Positions 27,014 through 36,088 of a DNA stretch of 64,000 bases are shown here, piece after piece. The notes below the pieces were generated by a model that was given only the letters and a program-made list of their open reading frames with translations, was not told where the DNA came from and ran no database searches. Position 1 is the stretch's first letter; each line of letters begins with the position of its first letter. The stretch comes from Ferrithrix thermotolerans DSM 19514 (GTDB taxonomy: Bacteria; Actinomycetota; Acidimicrobiia; Acidimicrobiales; CAIXPF01), in contig CAMDQT010000004.1 in assembly GCA_945906305.1 (NCBI GenBank), forward strand, positions 1 to 64,000. The letters run 5' to 3'. A program made the translations under genes and the position numbers.

Positions 27014-27514
27014 ATGAGGCAAGAGGTGCTTGTCACGACTACTACGGACAGCCCGGTAGGCCCATTGCGGCTCTACGCTGTGCCCGCAGGCCTGTGCGGG
27101 CTGTACTTCGCGGACCATCATCCGGCGCCACCGGCCCGCCTCGGTGAAGCCGTGGAGGCGTCCGTAGCGTCGGTGCCATTCGGTGCGGTGCTGGAACAGT
27201 TGGCCGAGTACTTCGCCGGAACTCGCGTCAGCTTTGATTTGGCGCTCTGCCCGGCGGGGACTGACTTCCAGCTCCAGGTTTGGGCCGAATTGAGGTCAAT
27301 CCCAGCGGGAGAGACCATGAGCTATGGGGAGCTGGCCCGTCGGATCCGACGTCCGGCGGCGGTGCGGGCGGTGGGCACGGCGAACAGCCGCAACCCGTTG
27401 TCCATCATCGTGCCCTGCCATCGCGTCGTGGGCGCTTCAGGCTCGTTGAGCGGCTACGCCGGAGGCTTGGACCGCAAACGTTGGCTGCTCGATCACGAGG
27501 CCGAACGGGGCTGA
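27014..27514 (+). CDS. ogt: methylated-DNA--[protein]-cysteine S-methyltransferase
   Basis: A 166-residue DNA-repair protein that removes alkyl groups from O6-alkylguanine onto its own Cys. The active site IIVPCHRVVGASGSLSGYAG is intact, and the helix-turn-helix part with MSYGELARRIRRPAAVRAVG is typical. The N-terminal domain is short. The ATG at 27014 is chosen as the start; longer frames run into the CoA-transferase gene. Expression may follow from that gene, 28 nt upstream. Confidence 0.95.
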   Translation: MRQEVLVTTTTDSPVGPLRLYAVPAGLCGLYFADHHPAPPARLGEAVEASVASVPFGAVLEQLAEYFAGTRVSFDLALCPAGTDFQLQVWAELRSIPAGETMSYGELARRIRRPAAVRAVGTANSRNPLSIIVPCHRVVGASGSLSGYAGGLDRKRWLLDHEAERG

Positions 27515-27519
27515 GTACC

Positions 27520-27539
27520 CGGCCCGCCAGCGTGGGCCG
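27520..27539 (+). terminator. hairpin after ogt
   Basis: CGGCCC and GGGCCG form a 6-bp stem with an 8-nt loop starting 6 nt after the ogt stop; no U-tract. Confidence 0.35.
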
Positions 27540-27703
27540 TCCGCCGATGCAAGTTTACGTTCAGGTTGCTGATCCTTTGCGTTCATCTCAAGGCGACAGA
27601 GACGAAACGACAACCGGCAATCCTTACAGCTACCTGTTCACGCCGAACGAAGGCGTGCCGGGACGGAAATGGCCGTCATCGCGGCACAAGCAGGAGGATG
27701 AAC

Positions 27704-29233
27704 GTGATTAGACGTGTACGGGTGGCACTCACAGCCGCCGCCGCCGTCCCCGCCATGTTGGGTACGGCCTTTGCTTTGCCCGCCTTGGCTCAGGAGTCCG
27801 AGGGGCCCCTCACCCCGGCGCTGGACGCTGGAACCCTGGCGCTCGATGTCAACATGTTGTGGATTCTCATCGGGGCCTGCCTCGTGATCTTCATGCAGGC
27901 CGGCTTCGCACTGGTGGAAACGGGATTCTGTCGGGCGAAGCACGCCGCTCACGTGGTGTCCACGAACTTCATGATCTTTGCGCTCGGCTTTGCCGGATTC
28001 TTCGTTATCGGGTTCCCGTTGATGTTCGGCGGCTACAGCTTCCCCGGACTGTGGGGTATGGATGAGGCGATCGGCGGTCCGCTGCTCGGTTCGGGTAACT
28101 GGGTGTTCCTCTGGAAGGGCCCGCTCATGCTGAGCGGGGCTGGGTACGCGCCAGCGGTGATGGTGTTCTTCCTGTACATGGTGGCCTTCATGGACACCGT
28201 GGCCACGATCCCGACCGGTTCGATGGCCGAGCGCTGGAAGTGGAACAGCTTCGTGGTCTGGGGTCTGTTCTGCGGTGCCATCTACTACCCGCTGTTCGGC
28301 GCATGGACCTGGGGCGGTGGCTGGCTCGCCAACGTGGGTAAGACCATGAACCTCGGCTTTGGTTACGTCGACTTTGCCGGTTCCGGAGTAGTGCACGCCG
28401 TCGGCGGCGTTGCGGCGCTCGCCGGTGCGATCGTGCTCGGTCCCCGACTCGGCAAGTTCGGCAAGGATGGCAAGCCCCGCGCCTTGATCGGCCACAACAT
28501 CCCCATGGCCATGTTGGGCACCTTCATTCTGTTGTTCGGCTGGTTTGGCTTCAACGCTGCCTCCACCTTCGCGGCGAGCGACACCCGCTTCGCCGTGGTA
28601 GCCACCAACACCGCCATCGCCGCGGCGTTCGGGGCCATCGCCGCCATGGTGTGGGTGATGTTCCGTACCGGCAAGCCCGATCCGTCCATGATGGCCAACG
28701 GCATGCTGGCAGGCCTCGTCGCCATCACCGCTCCGTGTGCGTTCGTGCAGCCGTGGGCGGCGGCGGTCATCGGCCTCATCGTGGGCTTGGTAGTGGTTGA
28801 GGTTGTGTGGTTGATCGAGCGCCGGTTCAAGATCGACGATCCGGTGGGTGCCATCTCGGTGCACGGGGTGTGTGGCACCCTCGGCGTGCTCTTCGTGGGC
28901 ATTTTCGCCGACGGCCAGTACGGCCAGGGCTGGAATGTCATGCTCGACGAGGAGGGCAACGCGCTGACTCTGGGCGGTAATGGTGTCGTAGGCATCCTGT
29001 ACTCCGGCCACGGCTGGGGCCAGCTCGGGGCTCAAGCGCTCGGCGCGCTGGTGATCTGGACGGTCATCCTGGGAATCGTCTATGGCTTCTTCTCGATCCA
29101 GAACAAGCTCACCAAGGGCGGCATTCGCCCCTCCGCCGAGGACGAGATGGCTGGTCTCGACCTCGCCGAGATGGGTGTTCCGGCGTACCACGACGGTGAC
29201 ACCGTGCCGGTCGGAGCCGGTAGTCGGGCCTAG
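27704..29233 (+). CDS. amt: ammonium transporter with signal peptide, Amt family
   Basis: A 509-residue Amt protein. A signal peptide is visible (RRVR, then a hydrophobic stretch ending ALPALAQE), so the N-terminus is outside. It has about 11 membrane helices with FALVETGFCRAKHAAHV, ILLFGWFGFNAAST and a HGVCGTLG motif. It differs clearly from the Amt at 12257, so the two probably have different affinity or regulation. AGGAGG at 27692-27697 is 6 nt before the GTG at 27704 and touches the ATG at 27698, which favours the GTG. No PII gene follows; a strong hairpin ends the unit. Confidence 0.95.
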   Translation: MIRRVRVALTAAAAVPAMLGTAFALPALAQESEGPLTPALDAGTLALDVNMLWILIGACLVIFMQAGFALVETGFCRAKHAAHVVSTNFMIFALGFAGFFVIGFPLMFGGYSFPGLWGMDEAIGGPLLGSGNWVFLWKGPLMLSGAGYAPAVMVFFLYMVAFMDTVATIPTGSMAERWKWNSFVVWGLFCGAIYYPLFGAWTWGGGWLANVGKTMNLGFGYVDFAGSGVVHAVGGVAALAGAIVLGPRLGKFGKDGKPRALIGHNIPMAMLGTFILLFGWFGFNAASTFAASDTRFAVVATNTAIAAAFGAIAAMVWVMFRTGKPDPSMMANGMLAGLVAITAPCAFVQPWAAAVIGLIVGLVVVEVVWLIERRFKIDDPVGAISVHGVCGTLGVLFVGIFADGQYGQGWNVMLDEEGNALTLGGNGVVGILYSGHGWGQLGAQALGALVIWTVILGIVYGFFSIQNKLTKGGIRPSAEDEMAGLDLAEMGVPAYHDGDTVPVGAGSRA

Positions 29234-29258
29234 GTCTGATCGAGGTACGGCAGTTCTG

Positions 29259-29289
29259 CGTGGCCCGGGGCATTGTTCCCCGGGCCACG
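29259..29289 (+). terminator. strong hairpin after second amt gene
   Basis: A perfect 12-bp GC-rich stem (CGTGGCCCGGGG with its complement) encloses a 7-nt loop 25 nt after the amt stop. No U-tract follows. Confidence 0.7.
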
Positions 29290-29350
29290 TCGCGTCCCGA
29301 GGGCCTCGCCCTGCTCGGTTCGGGGTCCGTCGGCATTACCGAACACGCTG

Positions 29351-29356
29351 TAGGGT
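29351..29356 (+). promoter_or_regulatory. -10 element for crotonase gene at 29365
   Basis: TAGGGT ends 8 nt before the ATG. Confidence 0.45.
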
Positions 29357-29364
29357 GTGCCGCT

Positions 29365-30147
29365 ATGGGGGAGTTCTGCCTAACCGAACGTGACGGGCGC
29401 CTTTTCACCGTCACCATCAACCGTCCCGATGTGATGAATGCCTGTCATCCGCCGGCCAACAAGGAGTTGGCGGAGGCGTTCGACGAGTTCGCGACTGACC
29501 CAGAGCTGTGGGTGGCCATTGTCACGGGCGCGGGGGATCGGGCCTTTTCCGCCGGCAACGACTTGAAATACCAGGCGTCCGGTGGCGACATGAGTGGCCA
29601 GCCGAAAGCGGGCTTTGGTGGCCTCGCCTCACGGAACGACCTTTTCAAGCCGGTCATCGCCGCGGTCAACGGCGTGGCCATGGGCGGCGGGTTCGAGATC
29701 GCCCTGGCCTGCGATCTGATCGTGGCGGCGGAGAACGCCGTGTTCGCCTTGCCCGAACCGCGCGTCGGGTTGGCCGCGCTGGCGGGTGGCGTCCACCGCT
29801 TGCCTCGCCAGATTGGCACCAAGCAGGCCATGGGGATGATCCTCACCGGTCGTCGAGTCGGCGCCACTGAGGGCAAGGAACTCGGCTTCGTGAACGAGGT
29901 CACCCCGGTCGGTGAGTCCGTCGCCGGCGCCCGGCGCTGGGCGGCGCAGATCCTGGAATGCTCGCCGATGTCGATCCGGGCGTCCAAGCAAGCAGTAATG
30001 GACGGCCTTGAGATCGGCGGTTCCCTGGCGGCGATGAAGGCCCAGGGCGGCTTCGATCACGTGCGGGCAATGTCGCGTAGCGAGGACTACATCGAGGGTC
30101 CGAAAGCCTTCGCCGAGAAGCGTCCGCCGAACTGGAAAGGTCGCTGA
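29365..30147 (+). CDS. enoyl-CoA hydratase family protein
   Basis: A 260-residue crotonase with VTINRPDVMNACHPP, oxyanion-hole segments DRAFSAGNDLKYQA and NGVAMGGGFEIALACD, and Glu in LPEPRVGLAALAGG, where many hydratases carry a catalytic Glu. It likely hydrates an enoyl-CoA in lipid or amino-acid breakdown. It is transcribed alone. Frames opening at 29260 run through the preceding terminator, so the ATG at 29365 is the start. Confidence 0.92.
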   Translation: MGEFCLTERDGRLFTVTINRPDVMNACHPPANKELAEAFDEFATDPELWVAIVTGAGDRAFSAGNDLKYQASGGDMSGQPKAGFGGLASRNDLFKPVIAAVNGVAMGGGFEIALACDLIVAAENAVFALPEPRVGLAALAGGVHRLPRQIGTKQAMGMILTGRRVGATEGKELGFVNEVTPVGESVAGARRWAAQILECSPMSIRASKQAVMDGLEIGGSLAAMKAQGGFDHVRAMSRSEDYIEGPKAFAEKRPPNWKGR

Positions 30148-30180
30148 AGGACCTCGCGTTGGGCTGAGCCAAGCCGGGGG

Positions 30181-30642
30181 TTAGCGTCGGTGAACGTCCG
30201 CCACCCACTTGTCGCCCAGCGGAATTGCCGTCAGTTGGGAGCTGGCCTGGAGCATAAGCTCGGCCAGATCTTCCGCGGGCGTGGTGGAGGGCACGGTGAG
30301 CACCAGGCCCCGGCGAGGATGGTCGGCAAGCACCTTCGTTCCAGCGGGAAGCGGTATTCCAGCTTCGTGCAATCGCCGCACGGCCTGGCGTCCAGAACCG
30401 TGCTCGAAGCCCAGTTGGTGGGGAGCCGTCCCGCGGCCCGCCACCAAGGTCGCAAGGGGCGCTACTCGGCCACTAGCGCTGAAGATGCTCGGCTTGCGCA
30501 AGGCCCGGGGGTCGATTTCTTCCGGGTCGGCTTGGACGTTCAGCCAACCGCCCTGGCCGATGACTTTGGCCACGATTGCGACGAGGTCCTCGGGTCGATG
30601 GCGCAGAAACTCGATTCTGTCCACCTCGGAGCGAGCGCTCAC
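30181..30642 (-). CDS. hypothetical protein
   Basis: A 153-residue protein of no family I recognise. It has a predicted helix near the N-terminus, a central GRGTAPHQLGFEHGSGRQAVRRLHEAG segment split by glycine turns, and a C-terminal alpha/beta part. GTG at 30642 is the likely start. It lies downstream of the peptide deformylase gene on the same strand, about 100 nt apart, and could be co-transcribed. Confidence 0.65.
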   Translation of the reverse strand: MSARSEVDRIEFLRHRPEDLVAIVAKVIGQGGWLNVQADPEEIDPRALRKPSIFSASGRVAPLATLVAGRGTAPHQLGFEHGSGRQAVRRLHEAGIPLPAGTKVLADHPRRGLVLTVPSTTPAEDLAELMLQASSQLTAIPLGDKWVADVHRR

Positions 30643-30741
30643 CGCGGCAGGTAGAGCCCGCCGCGGCGGGCGGAGCCGGCCCTGCGGGTGCCACGGGGGA
30701 GCAAGGCCCCAGCATGTCCGGCCAGTTCAGCGGGGCTGGAC

Positions 30742-31338
30742 TCAGGCATGCTTGCGCAGCAGCGCCTTGATGGTGCGGCCCGTTAGGAATGGGTCAGACG
30801 TGCCCAGCGTCCCCGAGACCCGCTGGCGCAGTTCCGCTTCGGTGGCGTTGCGGTTCTGCGGGCTGATCCGGTCGACGAACAGCAGCCCATCGAGGTGGTC
30901 CATCTCGTGCTGGCAGACCCGAGCCAACAACCCGTCGGCGTCGAGGTCGATCTCCTCGCCCTGCACACCCCAGGCCTTGAGGTGGACCTCATCGGGTCGT
31001 ATGACATCGACATAGAGTCCCGGGATGGAGAGGCAGCCCTCCTGGTAGACGGACTCGCCGCGACTCTCCACGATCACCGGGTTGATCAGCACCGCAGGGG
31101 CTTGGTCGCCGAGGCCGTGCACCAGCATACGAATGGACCGCCCGACTTGGGGCGCGGCGAGACCGATGCCATCCTCGTGGTCCATCGTCGCCAGCATCCT
31201 GTGGCCGAATTCCACGAGATCAGCCGAGATGTCGGAAATCTCGAGCGCCCGGCGGCGAAGAAACTGGTCGCCGAAATAGCGCAGCGGCATCAGCGCCTCA
31301 TCAAGGGACGCATCATCAGAGATGGGACGGGTGGGCAC
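30742..31338 (-). CDS. def: peptide deformylase
   Basis: A 198-residue metalloenzyme that removes formyl from the initiator Met. All three motifs are present: GIGLAAPQVG, EGCLSIPG and CQHEMDHLDG, giving the Cys-His-His metal site. The GTG at 31338 is chosen because TATACT lies 6 nt upstream on the minus strand, so the mRNA is probably leaderless. An ATG at 31290 with a weak ribosome site would give the more usual length of 182 residues and is an alternative. No fmt gene is adjacent. Confidence 0.95.
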   Translation of the reverse strand: MPTRPISDDASLDEALMPLRYFGDQFLRRRALEISDISADLVEFGHRMLATMDHEDGIGLAAPQVGRSIRMLVHGLGDQAPAVLINPVIVESRGESVYQEGCLSIPGLYVDVIRPDEVHLKAWGVQGEEIDLDADGLLARVCQHEMDHLDGLLFVDRISPQNRNATEAELRQRVSGTLGTSDPFLTGRTIKALLRKHA

Positions 31339-31344
31339 GAAATA

Positions 31345-31350
31345 AGTATA
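31345..31350 (-). promoter_or_regulatory. -10 element for def
   Basis: TATACT on the minus strand ends 6 nt before the GTG at 31338. Confidence 0.5.
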
Positions 31351-31432
31351 CGAAGACCGTCTCGATTGCGCGGTGAGAACAGCCTGGAGGACTTGGACCT
31401 GTTGTTCGCAGGGTCTGTGGGAGGCTGCGGTC

Positions 31433-32641
31433 ATGGCTGATTCGCTGCCCCTGGACGCCGACGCTCACCTTGGTGGCACCCGACCCGCCGGATTCGGCTA
31501 TTGGCCGCTGGCGCAGGACGCTCCGACGGTGGCGGTGCAACGGGAATCCATTCGGCTGGTCTCCCCCGATGGGGCGCTGGTGCGGGGCCTGCTGTGGACG
31601 CCGGCCGGACGCCAGCCGTCGACGGCGATTGTGCTTACCCATCCAAGGGCGGACTTTTCTGTCCACTATGCGTGCCCGCTGCTCGCCGCCGCCGGCTATG
31701 CCGTGTTCGGCTTCGCTACCCGCTATCTCAATAACGACATCGACTGCCTGCATGACAAGTGCGTGGTGGATGTGGCCACGGCGGTGGCGGAGATGCGACG
31801 GCGTGGTGCCGAGGCGGTAATCCTGTTCGGCAATTCCGGTGGCGGCTCGCTGATGGCGTTGGCTCAGGCCGAGCGAAGCCTCGGTGACGGTTGGGTGGGG
31901 GTGGCCGCGCATCCTGGTGAGGGGGTGTTCATGCTGCAGGTGATCGACCCGTCGGTGGCCGATGAGCACGACCCGTTCGGCACCGTGGACGAACTGGACA
32001 TGTACCACCCCGACAACGGCTGGAGGCCTTGGCCGGAGCCATGTCATTACGCCCCGGCATGGTTGGCCCGCTATCGACAGGCGCAACGGGACCGGGTCGC
32101 CCGAATCGATACCGTCGCCAAAGCCGCCCTCGCCGATCAAGAACGGTCCCGTCGGTTGGCTTCGGAGCTGGAGCGAGGCAGCCTGTCGTGGCGACAAGAG
32201 CGTGCCCGGGGCGTGGCGACGCGTTACTTGACTATCTACCGGACCTTGGCCGATCCCGCCTACCTCGATCTCGACATCGACCCCGACGATCGCCCGCTGG
32301 GCTCGTTGTTCGCCGCTCCTGATCCATTCGAGGCCAACTACGGTCGTGCCGGACTCGCTCGCACGATGACTGATCGTGGCTGGCTGTCGACCTGGTCGGG
32401 TTTGTCCAGCCACGCCCGGTTGGCTGACACGGCCCCCGGGGTAACCGTGCCGTCGCTGCTGGTGCACCCGCTGGCCGATACGGAGATCCGCCGCTGGCAG
32501 GCTCAGGAAGTTTTCGACAACCTCGGGGCACAGGACAAGTCCTTGGAGATGTTGCCGGGCGCGCCGCATTACCTCGAGGGCCACCGTCGAGTTGCCATGG
32601 ACCTCGTCGTGTCGTGGTTGGAGGCCCGTTTCCCGCGTTGA
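31433..32641 (+). CDS. alpha/beta hydrolase
   Basis: A 402-residue alpha/beta-hydrolase-fold protein with nucleophile elbow GNSGGGS, a strand-turn AIVLTHPRADFSVHY before it, and a C-terminal VPSLLVHPLADTEI strand with the likely acid and a HYLEGH His region. A long central cap (~200-310) is present. The substrate cannot be deduced. It is divergent from peptide deformylase. The ATG at 31433 begins the conserved part. Confidence 0.82.
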   Translation: MADSLPLDADAHLGGTRPAGFGYWPLAQDAPTVAVQRESIRLVSPDGALVRGLLWTPAGRQPSTAIVLTHPRADFSVHYACPLLAAAGYAVFGFATRYLNNDIDCLHDKCVVDVATAVAEMRRRGAEAVILFGNSGGGSLMALAQAERSLGDGWVGVAAHPGEGVFMLQVIDPSVADEHDPFGTVDELDMYHPDNGWRPWPEPCHYAPAWLARYRQAQRDRVARIDTVAKAALADQERSRRLASELERGSLSWRQERARGVATRYLTIYRTLADPAYLDLDIDPDDRPLGSLFAAPDPFEANYGRAGLARTMTDRGWLSTWSGLSSHARLADTAPGVTVPSLLVHPLADTEIRRWQAQEVFDNLGAQDKSLEMLPGAPHYLEGHRRVAMDLVVSWLEARFPR

Positions 32642-32684
32642 GGGTGGAGTCGGGGCCGGATCGGCTCACCGTTTCATCAGCGGC

Positions 32685-32690
32685 TACGTT
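32685..32690 (+). promoter_or_regulatory. -10 element for YihY-family gene
   Basis: TACGTT ends 8 nt before the GTG at 32699. Confidence 0.4.
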
Positions 32691-32698
32691 CAGCACCC

Positions 32699-33823
32699 GT
32701 GGGGAACAAGGCGCCGGCGTCGCCTCCGGCTGGCGGTGGGCTGATTGCTTCGGTGCTCGCGCTGGCGGCGTTTGTGGCGGTGGCGATCGGTGCGTGGCGC
32801 AACAAGCCCGGCGCGAAGACACCAACGCAACCACTGGAGGTGGTCAGGCCCGTCCCGGGCCCGCCCGCACTGTTGGTGGTCCTGGACCGTTGGCAGCGGC
32901 GTTGCCGTCCAGTGGGTTTCGGTCTGGCGGTGCTCCGAAAGTTCGGCCAGGACCGGGCCGGGTCGCTGGCGGCGTTGGTTTCCTATTTCGCCTTCTTCTC
33001 GGTGTTCCCGCTGTTCTTGGCCCTCACCTCGGTGTTGGGCATGGTGCTCGACGACGAGCCCGAACTGCGCGCCCAAATCACTGGCGCGGCGGTCGATCAG
33101 GTGCCCATCCTGGGGTCGAGCTTGGGCCGCGGTGAGCTGAGCGGTTCGAGGGCGGCGGTGGTGATTGGGATCACCGTGGCGCTGTGGAGCGGTCTCAAGG
33201 TGATCGACGCGGCGCAGAACGCGCTCAACGACGTGTGGGACGTGCCCATGATCGCCCGACCATCGGTGGCCAAACGGCGGCTGAAGTCGTTGCTGCTGCT
33301 GGGCCTTATCGGCGTGGCTCTGCTGGCTTCGGTGGTGATCAGCATTGCCGCCGGCCTCATCGCCAACCTTCCCGGCGAGGGGCGGCTGGCCATCTACGCC
33401 GCAAGCATTGTGGTGAACAGCGTGATCTTCCTCGCCGCCTTCAAGCTGCTGTCGGAGGCCGAGCACCGCTGGGCCGACCTGGTGCCGGGCTCGGTCTTCG
33501 CCGCATGCGGTTGGTTCGTGGTGCAGGTGCCAGGGGTGTACTACCTCGAGGGGACCATCCGGCATTCCGTCGGCACCTACCAGAATTTCGCCGCGGTAAT
33601 CGGGCTGCTCACGTTCTTCTTCCTGGCTTCGCAGGTAGTGATCATCGGCGCGGAGATCAACGTGGTGCGGACCCGGCGACTGTGGCCGCGGTCCATGACG
33701 GCCAAGTATGGCCAGTTGACCTCGGCCGACGAGCGGGCCTTGGAGGCCGCGGCGAGGGCCACGACGCGGCTGGCATCACAGCGGGTCGAAGTCGGTTTCG
33801 GCCCGACCAGGCCCAACCGGTGA
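32699..33823 (+). CDS. YihY/BrkB family membrane protein
   Basis: A 374-residue integral membrane protein. After an N-terminal helix and a variable linker, the YihY core (~80-330) shows SLAALVSYFAFFSVFPLFLAL, GLKVIDAAQNALNDVWDVP and GTYQNFAAVIGLLTFFFLASQVVIIGAEIN, which are family hallmarks. Function is not established despite the old 'ribonuclease BN' label. A cytoplasmic tail of ~40 residues ends it. It is convergent with the thioesterase gene, 3 nt away. Confidence 0.92.
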   Translation: MGNKAPASPPAGGGLIASVLALAAFVAVAIGAWRNKPGAKTPTQPLEVVRPVPGPPALLVVLDRWQRRCRPVGFGLAVLRKFGQDRAGSLAALVSYFAFFSVFPLFLALTSVLGMVLDDEPELRAQITGAAVDQVPILGSSLGRGELSGSRAAVVIGITVALWSGLKVIDAAQNALNDVWDVPMIARPSVAKRRLKSLLLLGLIGVALLASVVISIAAGLIANLPGEGRLAIYAASIVVNSVIFLAAFKLLSEAEHRWADLVPGSVFAACGWFVVQVPGVYYLEGTIRHSVGTYQNFAAVIGLLTFFFLASQVVIIGAEINVVRTRRLWPRSMTAKYGQLTSADERALEAAARATTRLASQRVEVGFGPTRPNR

Positions 33824-33826
33824 ACC

Positions 33827-34189
33827 TCAGCCGAAACGGCTGGTGTCGATCACGGCCCGCTGATGGGTCCCCTCGCCGAGGAGACGCTCGCCCGCAGTCG
33901 CTTTGACCTCGAAGGTCAGTCGCCGCTTGTTGCGCTCCGCCAGGCGCGCTGTGATCGTGACGGTCTCGCCGGATGCCGCCGACGCGACGTGGGACACACA
34001 AACGTGCGTTCCCACCGTGCTCTCGCTGGTCTCGAGATGATCGATGACCGATTCGAGGCAGGTGCGTTCCATCAGCATGATCATCGACGGGGTCGAAAGC
34101 ACTTTCATGGGCAGGTGGGGAGGCGACATGTCATCTGTCACGATGTGGTCGGCAGTGACCTCGATGCCAGCGGCGAGGGAGTCCTTCAT
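33827..34189 (-). CDS. FlK-like hotdog thioesterase
   Basis: A 120-residue hotdog protein similar to fluoroacetyl-CoA-type thioesterases: STPSMIMLMERTCLES, then a THVCVSHVASAASGETV strand pair and GEGTHQRAVID. The Thr/Ser, Glu and His positions fit that group. It likely hydrolyses a short acyl-CoA; true fluoroacetate specificity is unlikely to be general. The start codon follows TAGGGT by 6 nt. Confidence 0.83.
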   Translation of the reverse strand: MKDSLAAGIEVTADHIVTDDMSPPHLPMKVLSTPSMIMLMERTCLESVIDHLETSESTVGTHVCVSHVASAASGETVTITARLAERNKRRLTFEVKATAGERLLGEGTHQRAVIDTSRFG

Positions 34190-34195
34190 GGTCGG

Positions 34196-34201
34196 ACCCT
34201 A
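34196..34201 (-). promoter_or_regulatory. -10 element for FlK-like gene
   Basis: TAGGGT on the minus strand ends 6 nt before the ATG at 34189. Confidence 0.5.
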
Positions 34202-34251
34202 TCGTGTCCAGGTTCGTGGTCGGGGCGCGTCCGGGCCGGCCGCCGGCGCGA

Positions 34252-35220
34252 TCAGGTCCGCAGCACCATGGTGTCGGTCACGGAGAGATAATCGGACCAG
34301 GCCGCCTTGTAAGCGATGTCCTGCCCGAGGTCGTAGCGGGTCACGCCTTCGTGGGCCAGGCGACGAATCTGGCCCAGTTGAAGCAGGTTGCCGATGGACA
34401 GCGACCGTGCCTCCTCGGCGTAGGCCAGTTGCAGGCCTCGGTAGGAGACCCTGCGGCGGGCGCCCAGGATGTAGCCGATGTCGCGGCCATCGCGACGGGC
34501 GAAACCGGCCCGTAGCCGTGCCGTAGGGGCAAGGCCCGTGGCGATCTCGCGGTAGAACCGGGCGAACTCAACGTCCGCTAGGCCCGAGCCTTGTTGACCT
34601 TTCCAGCTGAGGGCTTCGGTTCGCATGGCCCGTTCGACCACCTCGGCCCCTCCGCCGCTGATCCACTCGAAGCTCACCCCGCTGTCTTCGGCCCGTCGTT
34701 GCGCCTGGCGGGCGTTGCGGCGGAAGGAACGCGCCCGTCGGGCCATATAGGCGTCGGGGCCCTCGCTGAGATCGGCAATGCGACGGCCGACCGGTTCGCT
34801 GGTCGCGACCAGCCGATGACCAAAACGTTCGACGAGGCGGGCGGCGAAGCGGCCGGTGCCGTCCACTCCGGTCAACACGACCGCCAGCACATGGTGGCGG
34901 TGGTCCTGCAGCACCTGATCGAGCAGGTCGATCCCGGAGTCGATCCCGGGCCCCACCACCGGTCGGGCGTATCCCCAGACGGTGTCAATACCGCACAGGA
35001 GGTTGTGTCCTTGAGGACCCGGTCGCAGGGCCAAAGCGACGGCAGCGTCCGCGGTGCAGGCCACCACCAACTCGCCCGAGCCGAAGGTGCGATGCAGTGG
35101 AATGATCCAGTCGGGGCTGGAGCAGAATTCGTCGATCCCGTCGGTGTCGCTTACCAGGTCGTCGAAGTGGGGACGCACGGCGAGCAATGCCGAGCAGAGG
35201 CCTTCGTTTGATTCGGTCAT
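34252..35220 (-). CDS. GNAT-type acyltransferase (BioF2/FemAB-like)
   Basis: A 322-residue protein resembling the double-GNAT BioF2-like group: an N-terminal half ending in SFRRNARQAQRRAEDSGVSF and a C-terminal half with ALSWKGQQGSG and LAYAEEARSLSIGNLLQLGQ followed by YDLGQDIAYKAAW. Related proteins are found in capsule, lipid or peptidoglycan modification; the acceptor is unknown. No neighbouring pathway gene narrows it down. Confidence 0.75.
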   Translation of the reverse strand: MTESNEGLCSALLAVRPHFDDLVSDTDGIDEFCSSPDWIIPLHRTFGSGELVVACTADAAVALALRPGPQGHNLLCGIDTVWGYARPVVGPGIDSGIDLLDQVLQDHRHHVLAVVLTGVDGTGRFAARLVERFGHRLVATSEPVGRRIADLSEGPDAYMARRARSFRRNARQAQRRAEDSGVSFEWISGGGAEVVERAMRTEALSWKGQQGSGLADVEFARFYREIATGLAPTARLRAGFARRDGRDIGYILGARRRVSYRGLQLAYAEEARSLSIGNLLQLGQIRRLAHEGVTRYDLGQDIAYKAAWSDYLSVTDTMVLRT

Positions 35221-35383
35221 CCAACCTCGGTCCGGGTTCGGATCGGTGCTGTATCCCCACTGATCCGATGAGTTGCAACGCGCAGATTACGGGTAGCGTT
35301 CCGCAACTGGGAGTTTGTCGGTCCCCGTGGTTCGGCGTTGGTCGAGGGGTGCGATTTCGGGCCGATCAGAGGATGGAGAGCAC

Positions 35384-36061
35384 GTGCCGCGCACGTTCAC
35401 ACCGCGCAGCCTTGGACGACGGGCCCTCCTGGTGGGGTCTCTGGCGCTGCTGGTGGGACTTGTTGGGTGCGGTGAATCGCAATACCAGTACGTCGCGAAC
35501 CGTTCGTTGGGCAGCTTCGTGCGTATGCCCACTCGGTGGGAGGTGCTAGATGTCACCGCCTCGCAGGGCGATGGGCGCGTCACCGCTTTGCCCAGCGGAA
35601 TCCAGTCGGTTTGGAAGCTGGCTTTCTCCAGCGTCGGCGGCGCGGCGGACGATGAGAAGGGCCTTCCAACCGAGGTGACCGGCAGGGTCGAGGTCTACCA
35701 AATCAGCGATTACTACCGCGAGCAATACTCGATCTCGGCGTTGCGCAGCACCCAAACGGTGTCGGTGTCCGTCGATCCGGTCTATCCGCCCGACGAGGTG
35801 GGCTCGGAGACCATCGAGCTGAGCGCGTACAAGAAGTTGAGCCGCGACGGCCTTACCGGTAGCCGTTCGGTGGCCAACATCAACACGGCCGAAGACGGTG
35901 AGGACCCCGCATGGGTGACCCAGGACCTCACCGTGCTTTTCGATCAGGACGGCGGCAAGATCTATGTCCTGTCGATGTATTGCTCCGGCTCGTGTTATCT
36001 GAAGTATCAGAAGACGATTGACACCGTTGCCACGTCCTTCGCAGTGCGCCATGACGCTTGA
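35384..36061 (+). CDS. lipoprotein of unknown function
   Basis: A 225-residue secreted protein. The N-terminus is basic (RRALL), followed by a hydrophobic stretch and lipobox LVGC with Cys29, so it is predicted to be lipid-anchored on the outer face of the membrane. The mature part is a mixed alpha/beta domain with two Cys near the C-terminus (MYCSGSCY). GGAGAG at 35375-35380 supports the GTG at 35384. It lies 27 nt upstream of the FtsH-like gene and may be co-transcribed with it. Confidence 0.8.
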   Translation: MPRTFTPRSLGRRALLVGSLALLVGLVGCGESQYQYVANRSLGSFVRMPTRWEVLDVTASQGDGRVTALPSGIQSVWKLAFSSVGGAADDEKGLPTEVTGRVEVYQISDYYREQYSISALRSTQTVSVSVDPVYPPDEVGSETIELSAYKKLSRDGLTGSRSVANINTAEDGEDPAWVTQDLTVLFDQDGGKIYVLSMYCSGSCYLKYQKTIDTVATSFAVRHDA

Positions 36062-36088
36062 CCCGTCGTTTCCTCGAGAGGACCGGCA

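Noticed and set aside
27638-29191. 517-residue minus-strand frame
   Set aside because: Antisense to the clear ammonium transporter gene.
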